NCBI GenBank assembly: GCA_021732785.1 | Contig: JAKFUG010000001.1 | Location: 121,055 to 185,054, forward strand | Direction: 5' to 3' | Length of the DNA stretch: 64,000 nt | From: Planctomycetaceae bacterium | Lineage (GTDB): Bacteria > Planctomycetota > Planctomycetia > Planctomycetales > Planctomycetaceae | In this document: positions 26,259-33,861 of the stretch, piece by piece | Position numbering within the stretch: position 1 is the first letter of the stretch | How the letters are laid out: every line of letters starts with the position of its first letter | Notes under the pieces: model-generated | Databases searched by the model: none | What the model saw: the letters and a program-made list of their open reading frames with translations, nothing else | What the model was told of the DNA's origin: nothing | Program-made: the position numbers and the translations under genes

Positions 26259-26858
26259 ATGACTGATGACCGAGACAACAACGTATGGATCGAAACCTTG
26301 CAATCGGAAGGGCCGTTGCGTGAAGCAGCCCTTTCCGATTTGCGAGGGATGTTGTTGATCGGCCTGAAGACCGCCTTGAAGTCACGGTCGGATTTCGTGG
26401 ATTCGCTCCTCGATGATTTCGTCCAGGACTCGCTCGTGCGAATCTTGCGATCTCTGAATCAGTTTCACAATCGCAGCCGGTTTGTCACCTGGGCAACAGC
26501 AATTGCCATTCGGGTTGCCCTGACGGAACTACGGAAGCGTCGTTGGCGAGATGTATCGCTGGAAAAACTTGTGGCCGACACAGGTTTCGAGCCGTCTGCC
26601 GCCGAAACAAGTCCCGACCGGGAAAGTCAGCCGATCATCGAGGCGATGTACAGGATCATCGGCTCGGACCTGACCGAGAAGCAGCGAACGGTCTTGTTAG
26701 CCGAGATCAAGGGGATGGCTCAGGAAGAGATTGCCCGGCAGATGGGGAGCAGCCGGAACGCCCTGTACAAACTCAGCCACGACGCACGACAGCGGCTCAA
26801 GCAGGGTTTGGAAAAAGCCGGATTCACTGCCCAGGAATATGCGATCACCATTAGCTGA
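26259..26858 (+). CDS. ECF-type RNA polymerase sigma factor
   Basis: Protein of 199 aa. Sigma region 2 covers LLDDFVQDSLVRILRSLNQF and RSRFVTWATAIAIRVALTELRKRRW (about 50-105); region 4 covers LTEKQRTVLLAEIKGMAQEEIARQMGSSRNALYKLSHDARQRLK (about 145-188). The downstream small ZAS-type protein is its likely anti-sigma factor. The pair probably controls the DUF417 gene and neighbours, which suggests induction by redox stress. The target promoters were not identified. Confidence 0.9.
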   Translation: MTDDRDNNVWIETLQSEGPLREAALSDLRGMLLIGLKTALKSRSDFVDSLLDDFVQDSLVRILRSLNQFHNRSRFVTWATAIAIRVALTELRKRRWRDVSLEKLVADTGFEPSAAETSPDRESQPIIEAMYRIIGSDLTEKQRTVLLAEIKGMAQEEIARQMGSSRNALYKLSHDARQRLKQGLEKAGFTAQEYAITIS

Positions 26859-26875
26859 CAGAGAGGTTGTGTGCC

Positions 26876-27103
26876 ATGTCCTTATCACGTCCTGAACTCC
26901 AGAAAATGCTCGATGTCGTGCGTGCCACGCAACCTATCGAAATCGACTGCGATGTGTGCTTGATGCAGGTCGGGGAGTTCGCCGAACTTAATCTGGTCGG
27001 CAAGCCGATCCCCGAAGGACTCAAAGCCATCGAGCAGCACCTTTCAATCTGCGACGAGTGCCGAGAAGAATACGAAATGCTTTGCGTGGCGCTCCGCAAG
27101 TAG
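26876..27103 (+). CDS. Zinc-binding (ZAS-type) anti-sigma factor
   Basis: Soluble protein of 75 aa with H55-x3-C59-x2-C62 (HLSICDEC), the zinc-associated anti-sigma motif, and an upstream CDVC pair (C25, C28). There is no membrane segment, so it is probably cytoplasmic and thiol/redox responsive like RsrA-type factors. It starts 17 nt after the ECF sigma stop. Confidence 0.8.
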   Translation: MSLSRPELQKMLDVVRATQPIEIDCDVCLMQVGEFAELNLVGKPIPEGLKAIEQHLSICDECREEYEMLCVALRK

Positions 27104-27168
27104 GACTGTCCCTGAAGACCACTAAACCAAGGCTCACACGCCAGAAACTTATTCACAGGAGTTTAACC

Positions 27169-27696
27169 ATGTCCGTCGCAACGCAAACTGTCGCAACCAA
27201 GCCGAACGTCGTGCCGATCTTGCGGGAAGATCGGCTCGTTTCCCTGCTTCAAGCAGGCGGCACTCACCTGACCCGCTATGGTCTGGTTCTGGTATTCCTG
27301 TGGATCGGCGGGATGAAGTTCACGAATTACGAGGCCGAAGGGATTCGTCCCTTTGTGGAAAACAGCCCACTGATGAGTTGGCTCTACCAAATCTTCAGTG
27401 TGAGCCAGTTCTCGGCGATCCTCGGAGTGGTGGAGATTACCGTGGGCCTCTTGATCGCCACCCGTCCCGTTTGGCCGAGATTGTCAGCCTACAGCAGCTT
27501 GGCAGCAGCCGCCATGTTCGTCGGGACGCTGAGTTTCATCGTGACGACACCGGGATGGGAACCGTCGCTAGGGTTTCCGGCCTTATCGGTTCCGGGCCAG
27601 TTTCTCCTGAAAGATGCCGTTTTGCTCGGTGCGTCATTGTGGACGGCAGCGGAGGCATGGCAAACGGCGTTACGCCAGAGCAAAGGATCGCATTGA
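27169..27696 (+). CDS. DUF417 (RclC/YkgB-like) membrane protein
   Basis: Protein of 175 aa with four hydrophobic segments. The DUF417 signature is seen in LVFLWIGGMKFTNYEAEGIRPFVENSPLMSWLYQIF and LGVVEITVGLLIA. RclC in E. coli protects against reactive chlorine. AGGAG stands 7 nt before ATG 27169; in-frame codons upstream overlap the anti-sigma gene. Its place right after the sigma/anti-sigma pair makes it a likely regulon member. Confidence 0.9.
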   Translation: MSVATQTVATKPNVVPILREDRLVSLLQAGGTHLTRYGLVLVFLWIGGMKFTNYEAEGIRPFVENSPLMSWLYQIFSVSQFSAILGVVEITVGLLIATRPVWPRLSAYSSLAAAAMFVGTLSFIVTTPGWEPSLGFPALSVPGQFLLKDAVLLGASLWTAAEAWQTALRQSKGSH

Positions 27697-27725
27697 AGGC
27701 TCACGATGCTGACCTTCGCTGAGAG

Positions 27726-28073
27726 ATGTCGATGATCCAACTGAAACGAGCCTACGAAACAGCGTCCCCGAATGATGGCCTGCGCATTCTGGTGGAGCGG
27801 CTATGGCCTCGTGGCGTCAGCAAGCAGAACGCACGAATCGACCTCTGGTTGAAAGACCTCGCTCCCAGCACCGAACTTCGGAAGTGGTACGGCCATGATC
27901 CCGACCTCTGGCCGGAGTTTCGGAAGCGGTATTGGGCTGAACTCGGCGACTTGGGAGACTTCCTGGTTCTCTTGAAGTACGTCATCAAGGAGAGGAAGGT
28001 CACATTTGTCTTCGCCGCCAGCGACGAGGAACGCAATAGTGCAGTGGCTCTGAAGGAGTTTCTGGAAGGTTGA
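27726..28073 (+). CDS. DUF488 protein
   Basis: Protein of 115 aa with the DUF488/YeaO signature ILVERLWPRGVSKQNARIDLWLKDLAPSTELRKWYGHDPDLWPEFRKRYWAEL. Function is unknown in general; the family is frequent beside redox and metal genes. It lies 29 nt after the DUF417 gene and 15 nt before a DinB gene. Confidence 0.9.
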   Translation: MSMIQLKRAYETASPNDGLRILVERLWPRGVSKQNARIDLWLKDLAPSTELRKWYGHDPDLWPEFRKRYWAELGDLGDFLVLLKYVIKERKVTFVFAASDEERNSAVALKEFLEG

Positions 28074-28088
28074 TTCGCAGGAGCATCC

Positions 28089-28670
28089 ATGAACTACGAC
28101 TTCATCGCCATCCCTGACGCCGAGGTTCCTCTGGCACTTGAACCAGTCTTCCAGCACGTCGTCACCACTTATGCCAGCGAAGCCAACAAGACCGTGAGCA
28201 TGTGGCGGGCCGTGCCGGATGATCTGCTCGACTTCAAACCCCATGAAAAGACGAACCCAATCCGAACGATCCTGGTGCATCAGCTATTGTCGGAGCGGCG
28301 CTTCTTCGGGCAGTTCGTTGGCACGGAGGAGCCGCCCGTCGAAGAACTCTTGCCGTCCGGCGAGAAGCCAACCGTGCAAGCCTATATCGACAAGTACTTT
28401 TGGCTCGTCAAGGAAAGGCTCCCGCAACTGGCCGCTGGGACGACTTCATGGTGGCTGGAGCAACGGAACTTCTTCGGCGGGTTGCAGCGGGAGCGAATAT
28501 GGGTCTTCTGGCGACGAGTACTGCACACCTGCCATCACCGGACACAGGTGCAGACGTGGCTGCGGTTGGCTGGGCAGCACGTTCCAGCCATCTACGGACC
28601 TTCTGGCGATGTGAAATGGGACGAAGCTGATCCGACTTACTCGTTGGAAGCGGCGAGGCGGGGTGGCTGA
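28089..28670 (+). CDS. DinB-family protein
   Basis: Protein of 193 aa of the DinB/DUF664 four-helix type: KTVSMWRAVPDDLLDFKPHEKTNPIRTILVHQLLSERRFFGQF at the N terminus and the C-terminal RERIWVFWRRVLHTCHHRTQVQTWLRLAG, which carries the third metal His. Probably metal-dependent transferase chemistry on a low-molecular-weight thiol or a xenobiotic. Only about 15% of visible motif positions are shared with the DinB protein at 13019. Confidence 0.85.
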   Translation: MNYDFIAIPDAEVPLALEPVFQHVVTTYASEANKTVSMWRAVPDDLLDFKPHEKTNPIRTILVHQLLSERRFFGQFVGTEEPPVEELLPSGEKPTVQAYIDKYFWLVKERLPQLAAGTTSWWLEQRNFFGGLQRERIWVFWRRVLHTCHHRTQVQTWLRLAGQHVPAIYGPSGDVKWDEADPTYSLEAARRGG

Positions 28671-28716
28671 TCGTGCAAGGGTGGGTTCCGGCGTCACCCG
28701 CAGCGACAATGGACGA

Positions 28717-29229
28717 TCACAACGCCACACTCGACGGCTCCAGCTTCACCCGTGTCGATACGGCGTGCAGGGCGATTAGGTGAAGAATCTCGCTGACTGT
28801 GGTGCAGCAATCGGGCAGGATCGTGACGTTATACTTCTCCGCTACTTTTGAAATCGCAGTGTGCGTCACGCAGTTCTGGGTCATCATGCCGCAAACCAGC
28901 AAGTCGGTGACGCCGAGTTTGGCGAGCGTTTCTTCAAGGTTCGTCTTCTCGAAGCCGTCTGCAAACTCCTTCACAACAATCGGAGCTTTGGGAGCAGCGG
29001 CAAGGATGCGAGGATGAATTTCGGCACCGGGTGTCCCTTCATTGAAGAAGGGCGCAACCCCCTTGGCGACATGCTGGATGTGGATCACCGGGACGCCCTG
29101 AGCGTTGGCGTTGGCCTTGGCGATGGCCCGCTCGATGTTTTGAAGCACGACATCCGTGTTCCACAGCGGAAACTTTCCACCGGGGAAGTAGTCGTTCTGC
29201 AAGTCGATCACCAGTAGTGCCTTGGTCAC
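28717..29229 (-). CDS. Isochorismatase-family cysteine hydrolase
   Basis: Protein of 170 aa with the family triad D9 (ALLVIDLQNDYF), K87 (VVKEFADGF) and C120 (MMTQNCVTHT), plus the cis-peptide GMMTQNC region. Members hydrolyse amides such as nicotinamide or N-carbamoyl compounds. It is the last gene of a leftward group and is convergent with the DinB gene. Confidence 0.92.
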   Translation of the reverse strand: MTKALLVIDLQNDYFPGGKFPLWNTDVVLQNIERAIAKANANAQGVPVIHIQHVAKGVAPFFNEGTPGAEIHPRILAAAPKAPIVVKEFADGFEKTNLEETLAKLGVTDLLVCGMMTQNCVTHTAISKVAEKYNVTILPDCCTTVSEILHLIALHAVSTRVKLEPSSVAL

Positions 29230-29260
29230 AAATCGCCTCCCATTTTGAGCCTATTCTGAA

Positions 29261-29836
29261 TCACTTCTCCACCCGCTCAACCTTGATCCACTCGATCTCC
29301 ATCTTGAAAGGCCCGGCTTTTTTGTCGCCGAGCATGAAGCCCACGGCATTGATCTCTTCCGGTTTCACAGCACCGGCATCCTTGAGGACTCGGCCAAACG
29401 AAGTCGCCTCGAATTTATCGAGCGGTACTTTGACTTCGATCCATTCATCCTCTTTCGTTTGCACCGTGGCCCGATACGAGAAAGCGATCAGCGGCTTATT
29501 GACGTAGAGGTTCAGCATATATTCCCGGCCATCGCCACGGACTTTGGCGATCACGGTATCGCCCTTTTCAAAGCCGAGCTTCTTGGCCTTCGTTCGCACC
29601 GAAGCGAAGCCGCCGTTGTTCTCCAGCGACAACGTGCCGAAGAACTCCAGGGTCTTCTTGTCGGTGATCTTGAACTTGCCCTCGGAGACGCCGCCCATCA
29701 CACCGTCGTTGACGGCCTGCCAGTCCTTCGCAGCTTCGGCTCCAGTGAAGTCGAACAGGGTTAGCGGCTTTTCTTCGGCCATGACGAACGACCCCATCAG
29801 GATCAGCAGGGGCAACACCAGCATTTTATGGATCAT
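29261..29836 (-). CDS. Exported CIA30-family protein
   Basis: Protein of 191 aa with a Sec signal (MIHKMLVLPLLILMGSFVMAEE). The mature part is a CIA30 (complex I intermediate-associated protein 30) beta-sandwich: FDFTGAEAAKDWQAVNDGVMGGVSEGKF, then FFGTLSLENNGGFASVRTKAKK. Bacterial members are poorly understood and may bind carbohydrate. ATG 29836 overlaps the tspO stop (ATGA). The frame is open further upstream inside tspO but that part has no meaning. Confidence 0.85.
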   Translation of the reverse strand: MIHKMLVLPLLILMGSFVMAEEKPLTLFDFTGAEAAKDWQAVNDGVMGGVSEGKFKITDKKTLEFFGTLSLENNGGFASVRTKAKKLGFEKGDTVIAKVRGDGREYMLNLYVNKPLIAFSYRATVQTKEDEWIEVKVPLDKFEATSFGRVLKDAGAVKPEEINAVGFMLGDKKAGPFKMEIEWIKVERVEK

Positions 29837-30240
29837 GATCGTCCCCAATTCATCCAGGTGATCGACAGTTGCAGCACAGTCGCCAGCGACACCCAAACAA
29901 AGTACGGCACCTGGGCAACAGCCACCCAGCGGTAGTGTCGCCAGATCGCCACGGACATCCAGATTATTGTCGCCCAGACGATCAGAATATCCACCGCTGC
30001 CAGCGGCAGGTTTCGCATCCCGAACTGGATCGGCGTGAAGATCAGGTTCGACACGAGGTTGATGGCGAACGGCAGTGCCACGAGCCACGGAACTTTTCGA
30101 CGGATCGACTGGACGAACACGAACCCAAAGCTGACGAGGATGATCGGGTAGAGAATCTGCCAGATCATCCCGATGGTTGCCGGGGCAGGCGTCCAGCTTG
30201 GTTTCGCCAGCGAGTTGTACCACGTCATCCAGTCCATCAA
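29833..30240 (-). CDS. TspO/MBR-family membrane protein
   Basis: Protein of 135 aa with five hydrophobic segments. TspO signatures are WYNSLAKPSWTPAPATIGMIWQILYPIILVSF and the C-terminal region rich in Trp (VAVAQVPYFVWVSLATVLQLSITWMNW). TspO binds porphyrins and cholesterol-like ligands and modulates oxidative stress responses. The stop overlaps the CIA30 start. Confidence 0.92.
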   Translation of the reverse strand: MMDWMTWYNSLAKPSWTPAPATIGMIWQILYPIILVSFGFVFVQSIRRKVPWLVALPFAINLVSNLIFTPIQFGMRNLPLAAVDILIVWATIIWMSVAIWRHYRWVAVAQVPYFVWVSLATVLQLSITWMNWGRS

Positions 30241-30387
30241 TCAAAGACTCCTTCCAGAACTCTCGCCACACGAACCGTCAATGTTTGGCTGCTCGCCAGT
30301 GTCTCACACCGCTGAGGACTCGATCCACCAGCAGGAACCGGCCTTGGAGTTCGTCTCCCAGCAGCCACGTCGTCTGAGCCATGCGGC

Positions 30388-30765
30388 TCATTCTGGCAGT
30401 CGGAAGACCCACAAGCCAATCGGAACAAGACCAAGCTCTAAAGCGATGTAGACCAAGAGAATCGTTGACGGTTGACCATCGGCAAATAGACTAACGAGCC
30501 TGCCGGTCACGAGGCCACCGGCAAAAACCACCGTGGTCAATACAGCAGCGTTTCGGTATTTGTCGCTAAAAGCGGAAAACAGCCAAAACAGCCCAAGTGC
30601 AAGATAAAGGCCCATCACTGCCCGGAGAATATGAGCAAAATCCAATGGCATCTCAGGGACGTTTAGAAACGTCTGAGCGAACCATCGGGGTGAGACGCCA
30701 TAAAGCAACGCAATTGTCGAAACCGCAACAAATGCGATCATCAGAAAATACTTCTTGATCTTCAT
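30388..30765 (-). CDS. DUF4345-like membrane protein
   Basis: Protein of 125 aa with four hydrophobic segments: 5-22, 46-66, 74-93 and 100-120. It contains GVSPRWFAQTFLNVPEM and FAHILRAVMGLYLALGLFWLFSAF, typical of DUF4345. ATG 30765 has a perfect AGGAGG five bases upstream, which decides it over upstream in-frame codons. Function unknown. Confidence 0.8.
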   Translation of the reverse strand: MKIKKYFLMIAFVAVSTIALLYGVSPRWFAQTFLNVPEMPLDFAHILRAVMGLYLALGLFWLFSAFSDKYRNAAVLTTVVFAGGLVTGRLVSLFADGQPSTILLVYIALELGLVPIGLWVFRLPE

Positions 30766-30790
30766 GTGAACCTCCTGAGCGAACCAGCCA

Positions 30791-31510
30791 TCAGCGTTTC
30801 TCAATCTGCTGCCGAAGTTCCTTGACCTCTGTTCGCAGCCGTTCAATCTCTTGCTTCAATTCTCGCACGACATCCTGCCCGTGTTCCCCACCGTGGGCTT
30901 TTTGCATTTCCGCAGCCAGTCGTTTCTTCCCTTCCTGTACGTCACGTTCCATCGCCTCGGCCTTTTCCATGAGTTGAAGGGCAAGGTCATGGGCTTCGGC
31001 CATCTTCAGGTTCTCGGCTGCTACCCGGAGATGATGGATGCGTCGGCTGGCGGCTTCGAGCTTTTCCGCTTGGGCATGGAATTCAGGGGGAAGTTTGCCC
31101 GGACCAACGTGATGCGCTTGGATCGCATGAAGTTCTCGCTCGGCCCCAGCGATTTGCTCCCGCACTGCGGCTAACTCTTTTTCCTGGAAGTTTGCCTCCC
31201 GCAATTTCTTCTCTTTGGCGAGTAAGTCTTGCAGCCGTTCCTTCAGATGCCGTACTTCCTTGTCGATGCCGGGTTCGCTGCTCCCCTTGGCCTTCAAATC
31301 CAGCCGTTCAGCGGATTCTAGCAGTTCGGCTGATTCCCGTTCCAAACGCTCGGCTTGATCCGGTTTTCCTTGTTCGGCACTGATCGAGGCTTTCTTCCGA
31401 AGGGCCTTGGCCCGTTCCCGAAGTTCATCGGCATCGGAACCGAGAAGAACTCCACCGCAGCAGAACAGTAGGAGGCTAACAATCATTCCAGAAAGGGTTG
31501 TGCGTTGCAT
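30791..31510 (-). CDS. Exported coiled-coil protein
   Basis: Protein of 239 aa with a hydrophobic N terminus (MQRTTLSGMIVSLLLFCCGGVLLGS) serving as a Sec signal. A C in the CCGG segment might allow lipoprotein processing, though no clean lipobox is seen. Nearly all the rest is charged, Glu/Lys/Arg/Ala-rich coiled coil with Leu heptads, the last (VVRELKQEIERLRTEVKELRQQI) being strongest. No enzyme domain. A structural or periplasmic scaffold is likely. Confidence 0.75.
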   Translation of the reverse strand: MQRTTLSGMIVSLLLFCCGGVLLGSDADELRERAKALRKKASISAEQGKPDQAERLERESAELLESAERLDLKAKGSSEPGIDKEVRHLKERLQDLLAKEKKLREANFQEKELAAVREQIAGAERELHAIQAHHVGPGKLPPEFHAQAEKLEAASRRIHHLRVAAENLKMAEAHDLALQLMEKAEAMERDVQEGKKRLAAEMQKAHGGEHGQDVVRELKQEIERLRTEVKELRQQIEKR

Positions 31511-31859
31511 TTCGTTCCTCGCTGTGTGTTTGGGTTCGATGTCCCCGCTATTTTAGCCAGCATGGGGTGGATTCGGCACCCGCTTACGCCGTTGAAGGGC
31601 GTTGGTCATGAATTCCACCGCCAAAACGAAAGTGAAAACCGGACTTCGGGTATTGAGGGGAGAGGACTCCCCCATCGGGCCAACTGACCCGACAGCATAC
31701 TGGCGAATCTCTGCGACGATGAGACGGCAACTTTTCGTGGCGGGGCGTCGATCTCCAGAACATCACCGAGGGCGAACATCGGAGCCACGTCGTCCTGACG
31801 AACGAGGGTGGCTGTCTCTTTCTTCTTCCTGGGCATGTCGAACTTCCCTTCATTGGCCT

Positions 31860-31913
31860 CGGCGTAACGGAAACAATTGTTTCCAAAAGCAGAATTGCTT
31901 TGAAGTTACGCCG
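31860..31913. repeat. Three-way-junction inverted repeat
   Basis: CGGCGTAAC (31860-31868) pairs perfectly with GTTACGCCG (31905-31913). Inside are two further hairpins: the 16-nt palindrome at 31869-31884 (GGAAAC, AATT, GTTTCC) and AAAGCA/TGCTTT (31886-31891 with 31896-31901). The ends GCGTAAC/GTTACGC resemble integron attC core sites, with one mismatch in each, but the inner hairpins do not fit. Confidence 0.6.
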
Positions 31914-32014
31914 CCACAAGAAGGCGTTCGACGTATGGTTCCCAGCTTGCCACGCCTGCCAGGAAAAGTTCAATTGGTGTTCTGTCGCCCCGACTTGACA
32001 GAAGTCACTCATCC

Positions 32015-32059
32015 AAAACGACTTGCAGCAAGGCCGCTCACGCGGCCTTGCGTCGTTTT
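32015..32059. terminator. Strong bidirectional-type hairpin
   Basis: AAAACGAC (32015-32022) pairs with GTCGTTTT (32052-32059), and GCAAGGCCGC (32028-32037) with GCGGCCTTGC (32042-32051) around a TCAC loop, leaving a 5-nt bulge on one side. Flanking A and T tracts would serve termination in either direction. Confidence 0.55.
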
Positions 32060-32066
32060 CAGTGTC

Positions 32067-32090
32067 GGAGATACCTTTGGAGATACCTTT
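32067..32090 (+). repeat. 12-nt perfect tandem duplication
   Basis: GGAGATACCTTT occurs twice with no gap (32067-32078 and 32079-32090), followed by more T's. Confidence 0.8.
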
Positions 32091-32242
32091 TTTGTAACGA
32101 AAAGCGCAAAAATAGCCCCGCCGGCAGGCAGGGTGTTGTCCCTGAAAACGGACGTGCTCATGGGTGGGTCACCGGTGACTTCCCAATTCGGACGGCCAAG
32201 GAAGCCGCCATTCACAAATTAAGGTCTCCATCAACCGATTGC

Positions 32243-32519
32243 TGGGATGTGTACATCCTGCGGTGTGCGGATACCACGCTCTACACAGGTATCACGAACA
32301 ATCTGGTGCGCCGCATCGGGCAGCACAACGCGGGAACGGCCTCGCGTTACACCCGCAGTCGACGATCGGTCGTACTGGTCTATCAATCGTACTGGTCTAT
32401 CAATCGTACTGGTCTATCAAGAAGTCCAGCCGGATCGCAGCCTAGCACTGAAGCGGGAATTGGCGATCAAGGCGCTTCCACGAAAGGCAAAGGAGTCACT
32501 GATCCTTGCCGGGAACTGA
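32243..32519 (+). pseudogene. GIY-YIG (YhbQ/UPF0213-like) endonuclease, frame broken by a 17-nt repeat
   Basis: One frame gives WDVYILRCADTTLYTGITNNLVRRIGQHN followed by AGTASRYTRSRRSVVLVYQ, the N-terminal GIY-YIG domain. A frame one base off gives EVQPDRSLALKRELAIKALPRKAKESLILAGN, its normal C terminus. They are separated by three perfect copies of a 17-nt unit (32370-32420). With a single copy the text joins exactly as VVLVYQEVQPDRS. Two extra copies add 34 nt and shift the frame; three extra would restore it. No clear start codon is seen before Trp 32243. As it stands the gene cannot make the full protein. Confidence 0.85.
32370..32420 (+). repeat. Three perfect 17-nt tandem repeats
   Basis: TCGTACTGGTCTATCAA is repeated exactly three times (32370-32386, 32387-32403, 32404-32420) inside the GIY-YIG coding frame. 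The unit length is not a multiple of three, so copy number decides whether the frame is open. Confidence 0.95.
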
Positions 32520-33031
32520 CAATCCGCATGGAATCACCCTGCTCACGTCGTGCCAGTCTCAGTTTTCCTCTGCTCGAACGCAGCGCATCGAATGACGAGT
32601 TGCGGCGGGTATTTGGCGAAGCGATTGTCCGTCACAGACTTCTGGCACATGAGGAAACGTGATCCCTTACCAGAGATGACTTCCTTCATTTGACAGCAAT
32701 GTTCGCACAGACTGGGGGGCATTGCGGTGACTTCAACTCTTCGATCGCTCAGGGGATGGTCCGAGTGACGTCGTTCCCTCGCAAACCGCGTAGGGCGTCT
32801 GCGTTGTCTGGTCTCGAACCCTCAGCGGGTTTTGAACGCCTTTGAACACATGGCGACCGAAGAGCGGGCCTTGGTGGACGAATTGACATTCTTCAGGTGC
32901 ATGCCAACTGTTCACGGAGGCCAAGTTTACATGGGAAGTCGGATGCCCGATACTTCAATGCCAAATCCGGGGATCTCCTCGCGACGTCGTCGAATCTTGA
33001 ACGTCTCTGGCCTCCATCAAAGCGATCACAC
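32520..33031. other. Intergenic stretch, no gene recognised
   Basis: About 510 bases with only short unsupported frames on both strands. It marks the change from the stress/metal block to the exported carbohydrate-enzyme block. No RNA gene or insertion-sequence end is visible. Confidence 0.5.
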
Positions 33032-33757
33032 ATGAGCCGAACTCTTTTGATGGCCCTGTTGGGCTTGAGCTACTGGACTCACATCGCCATCGCGGAGGAC
33101 GCACGCCAGCCCGTCGAGGCTCCGGTGACGGGCCAGAAGAAACTCGCCTCCAATCCCGTCGTGGCACCAATCCCAGACGTGGCTGGCTTACCGCGCGTAC
33201 TGCTGATTGGAGATTCCATTTCGATGGGCTACACACTTCCGGTGCGAAAGCTGCTGGAAGGCAAGGCGAACATCCACCGGATTCCAACCAATGGAGGGCC
33301 GACTAAGAATGGGGTCGCAAAGATCGGCCAGTGGCTGGGCGATTCAAAATGGGATGTGATCCACTTCAACTGGGGGATTCACGATCTGAAGTTCATGGCC
33401 GATGGCCAGCGGCAGGTCGAACCCGCCGACTACGAACGGAATCTGCGGACGCTCGTGACCCGCATGAAAGCGACTGGAGCCACGCTGATCTGGGCCACCA
33501 CGACGCCAATCCCCGACGGTGAGCTGAATCCGCCGCGACGGTTTGGCAATGTCGAAGAGTACAATGCGATTGCGGCACAGGTGATGGTTGAGAACGGAGT
33601 GCTCGTGAACGACCTCAATGCCCACATCACGCCTGAGTTTGAGCGACTGCACAACCCGAAAGACCTGCACTACGGCAAAGATGGCTACGAATTCCTCGCG
33701 AAGAAAGTTGCTGTCGAGATCGAAAATGCGTTGCCTCAGCCATCGCCAAAGCCATAG
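33032..33757 (+). CDS. Exported SGNH-hydrolase
   Basis: Protein of 241 aa with a Sec signal (MSRTLLMALLGLSYWTHIAIAED). SGNH blocks: RVLLIGDSISMGY (nucleophile Ser), the oxyanion region HFNWGIHDLKFM, and the C-terminal HYGKDGYEFLAKKV where Asp/His complete the site. Such enzymes de-esterify acetylated sugars. The next gene is a close paralogue and both sit in a polysaccharide-type cluster. The ATG at 33032 fits the signal peptide; the open frame before it is not needed. Confidence 0.88.
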   Translation: MSRTLLMALLGLSYWTHIAIAEDARQPVEAPVTGQKKLASNPVVAPIPDVAGLPRVLLIGDSISMGYTLPVRKLLEGKANIHRIPTNGGPTKNGVAKIGQWLGDSKWDVIHFNWGIHDLKFMADGQRQVEPADYERNLRTLVTRMKATGATLIWATTTPIPDGELNPPRRFGNVEEYNAIAAQVMVENGVLVNDLNAHITPEFERLHNPKDLHYGKDGYEFLAKKVAVEIENALPQPSPKP

Positions 33758-33861
33758 ACCATGTTGGCGCGATTGATCGTTGGCCACTCCTTCCAATGTG
33801 GTGGCATGCTGTGGAGCAGCCCGTGGCTCCCGTATGCGCACTCCAGCAGGATCAACGAAAA

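Larger units (their letters stand above)
31511..32242. other. Junction region without a clear gene
   Basis: A 76-codon minus-strand frame (31836-31606, MPRKKKETATLVRQDD...) has GGGAAG upstream but no recognised homology. The stretch also contains a three-way-junction inverted repeat (31860-31913), a strong hairpin (32015-32059) and a 12-nt tandem duplication (32067-32090). No transposase is readable. It separates two blocks of different character. Confidence 0.5.

Noticed and set aside
29837..30271. Extended N terminus for the CIA30 protein
   Set aside because: The extra codons lie in another frame of tspO, and the proper signal peptide starts at ATG 29836.
31860..31913. Integron attC site
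   Set aside because: The end heptamers each deviate at one position from RYYYAAC/GTTRRRY, the inner structure is two hairpins rather than one imperfect stem, and there is no integrase or cassette array.
31602..32222. A 206-codon plus-strand frame as a protein gene
   Set aside because: It runs through the three-way-junction repeat, the strong hairpin and the 12-nt duplication, has biased composition, and matches no family.
32370..32420. CRISPR array
   Set aside because: The three 17-nt units are directly adjacent with no spacers and lie in a coding frame.
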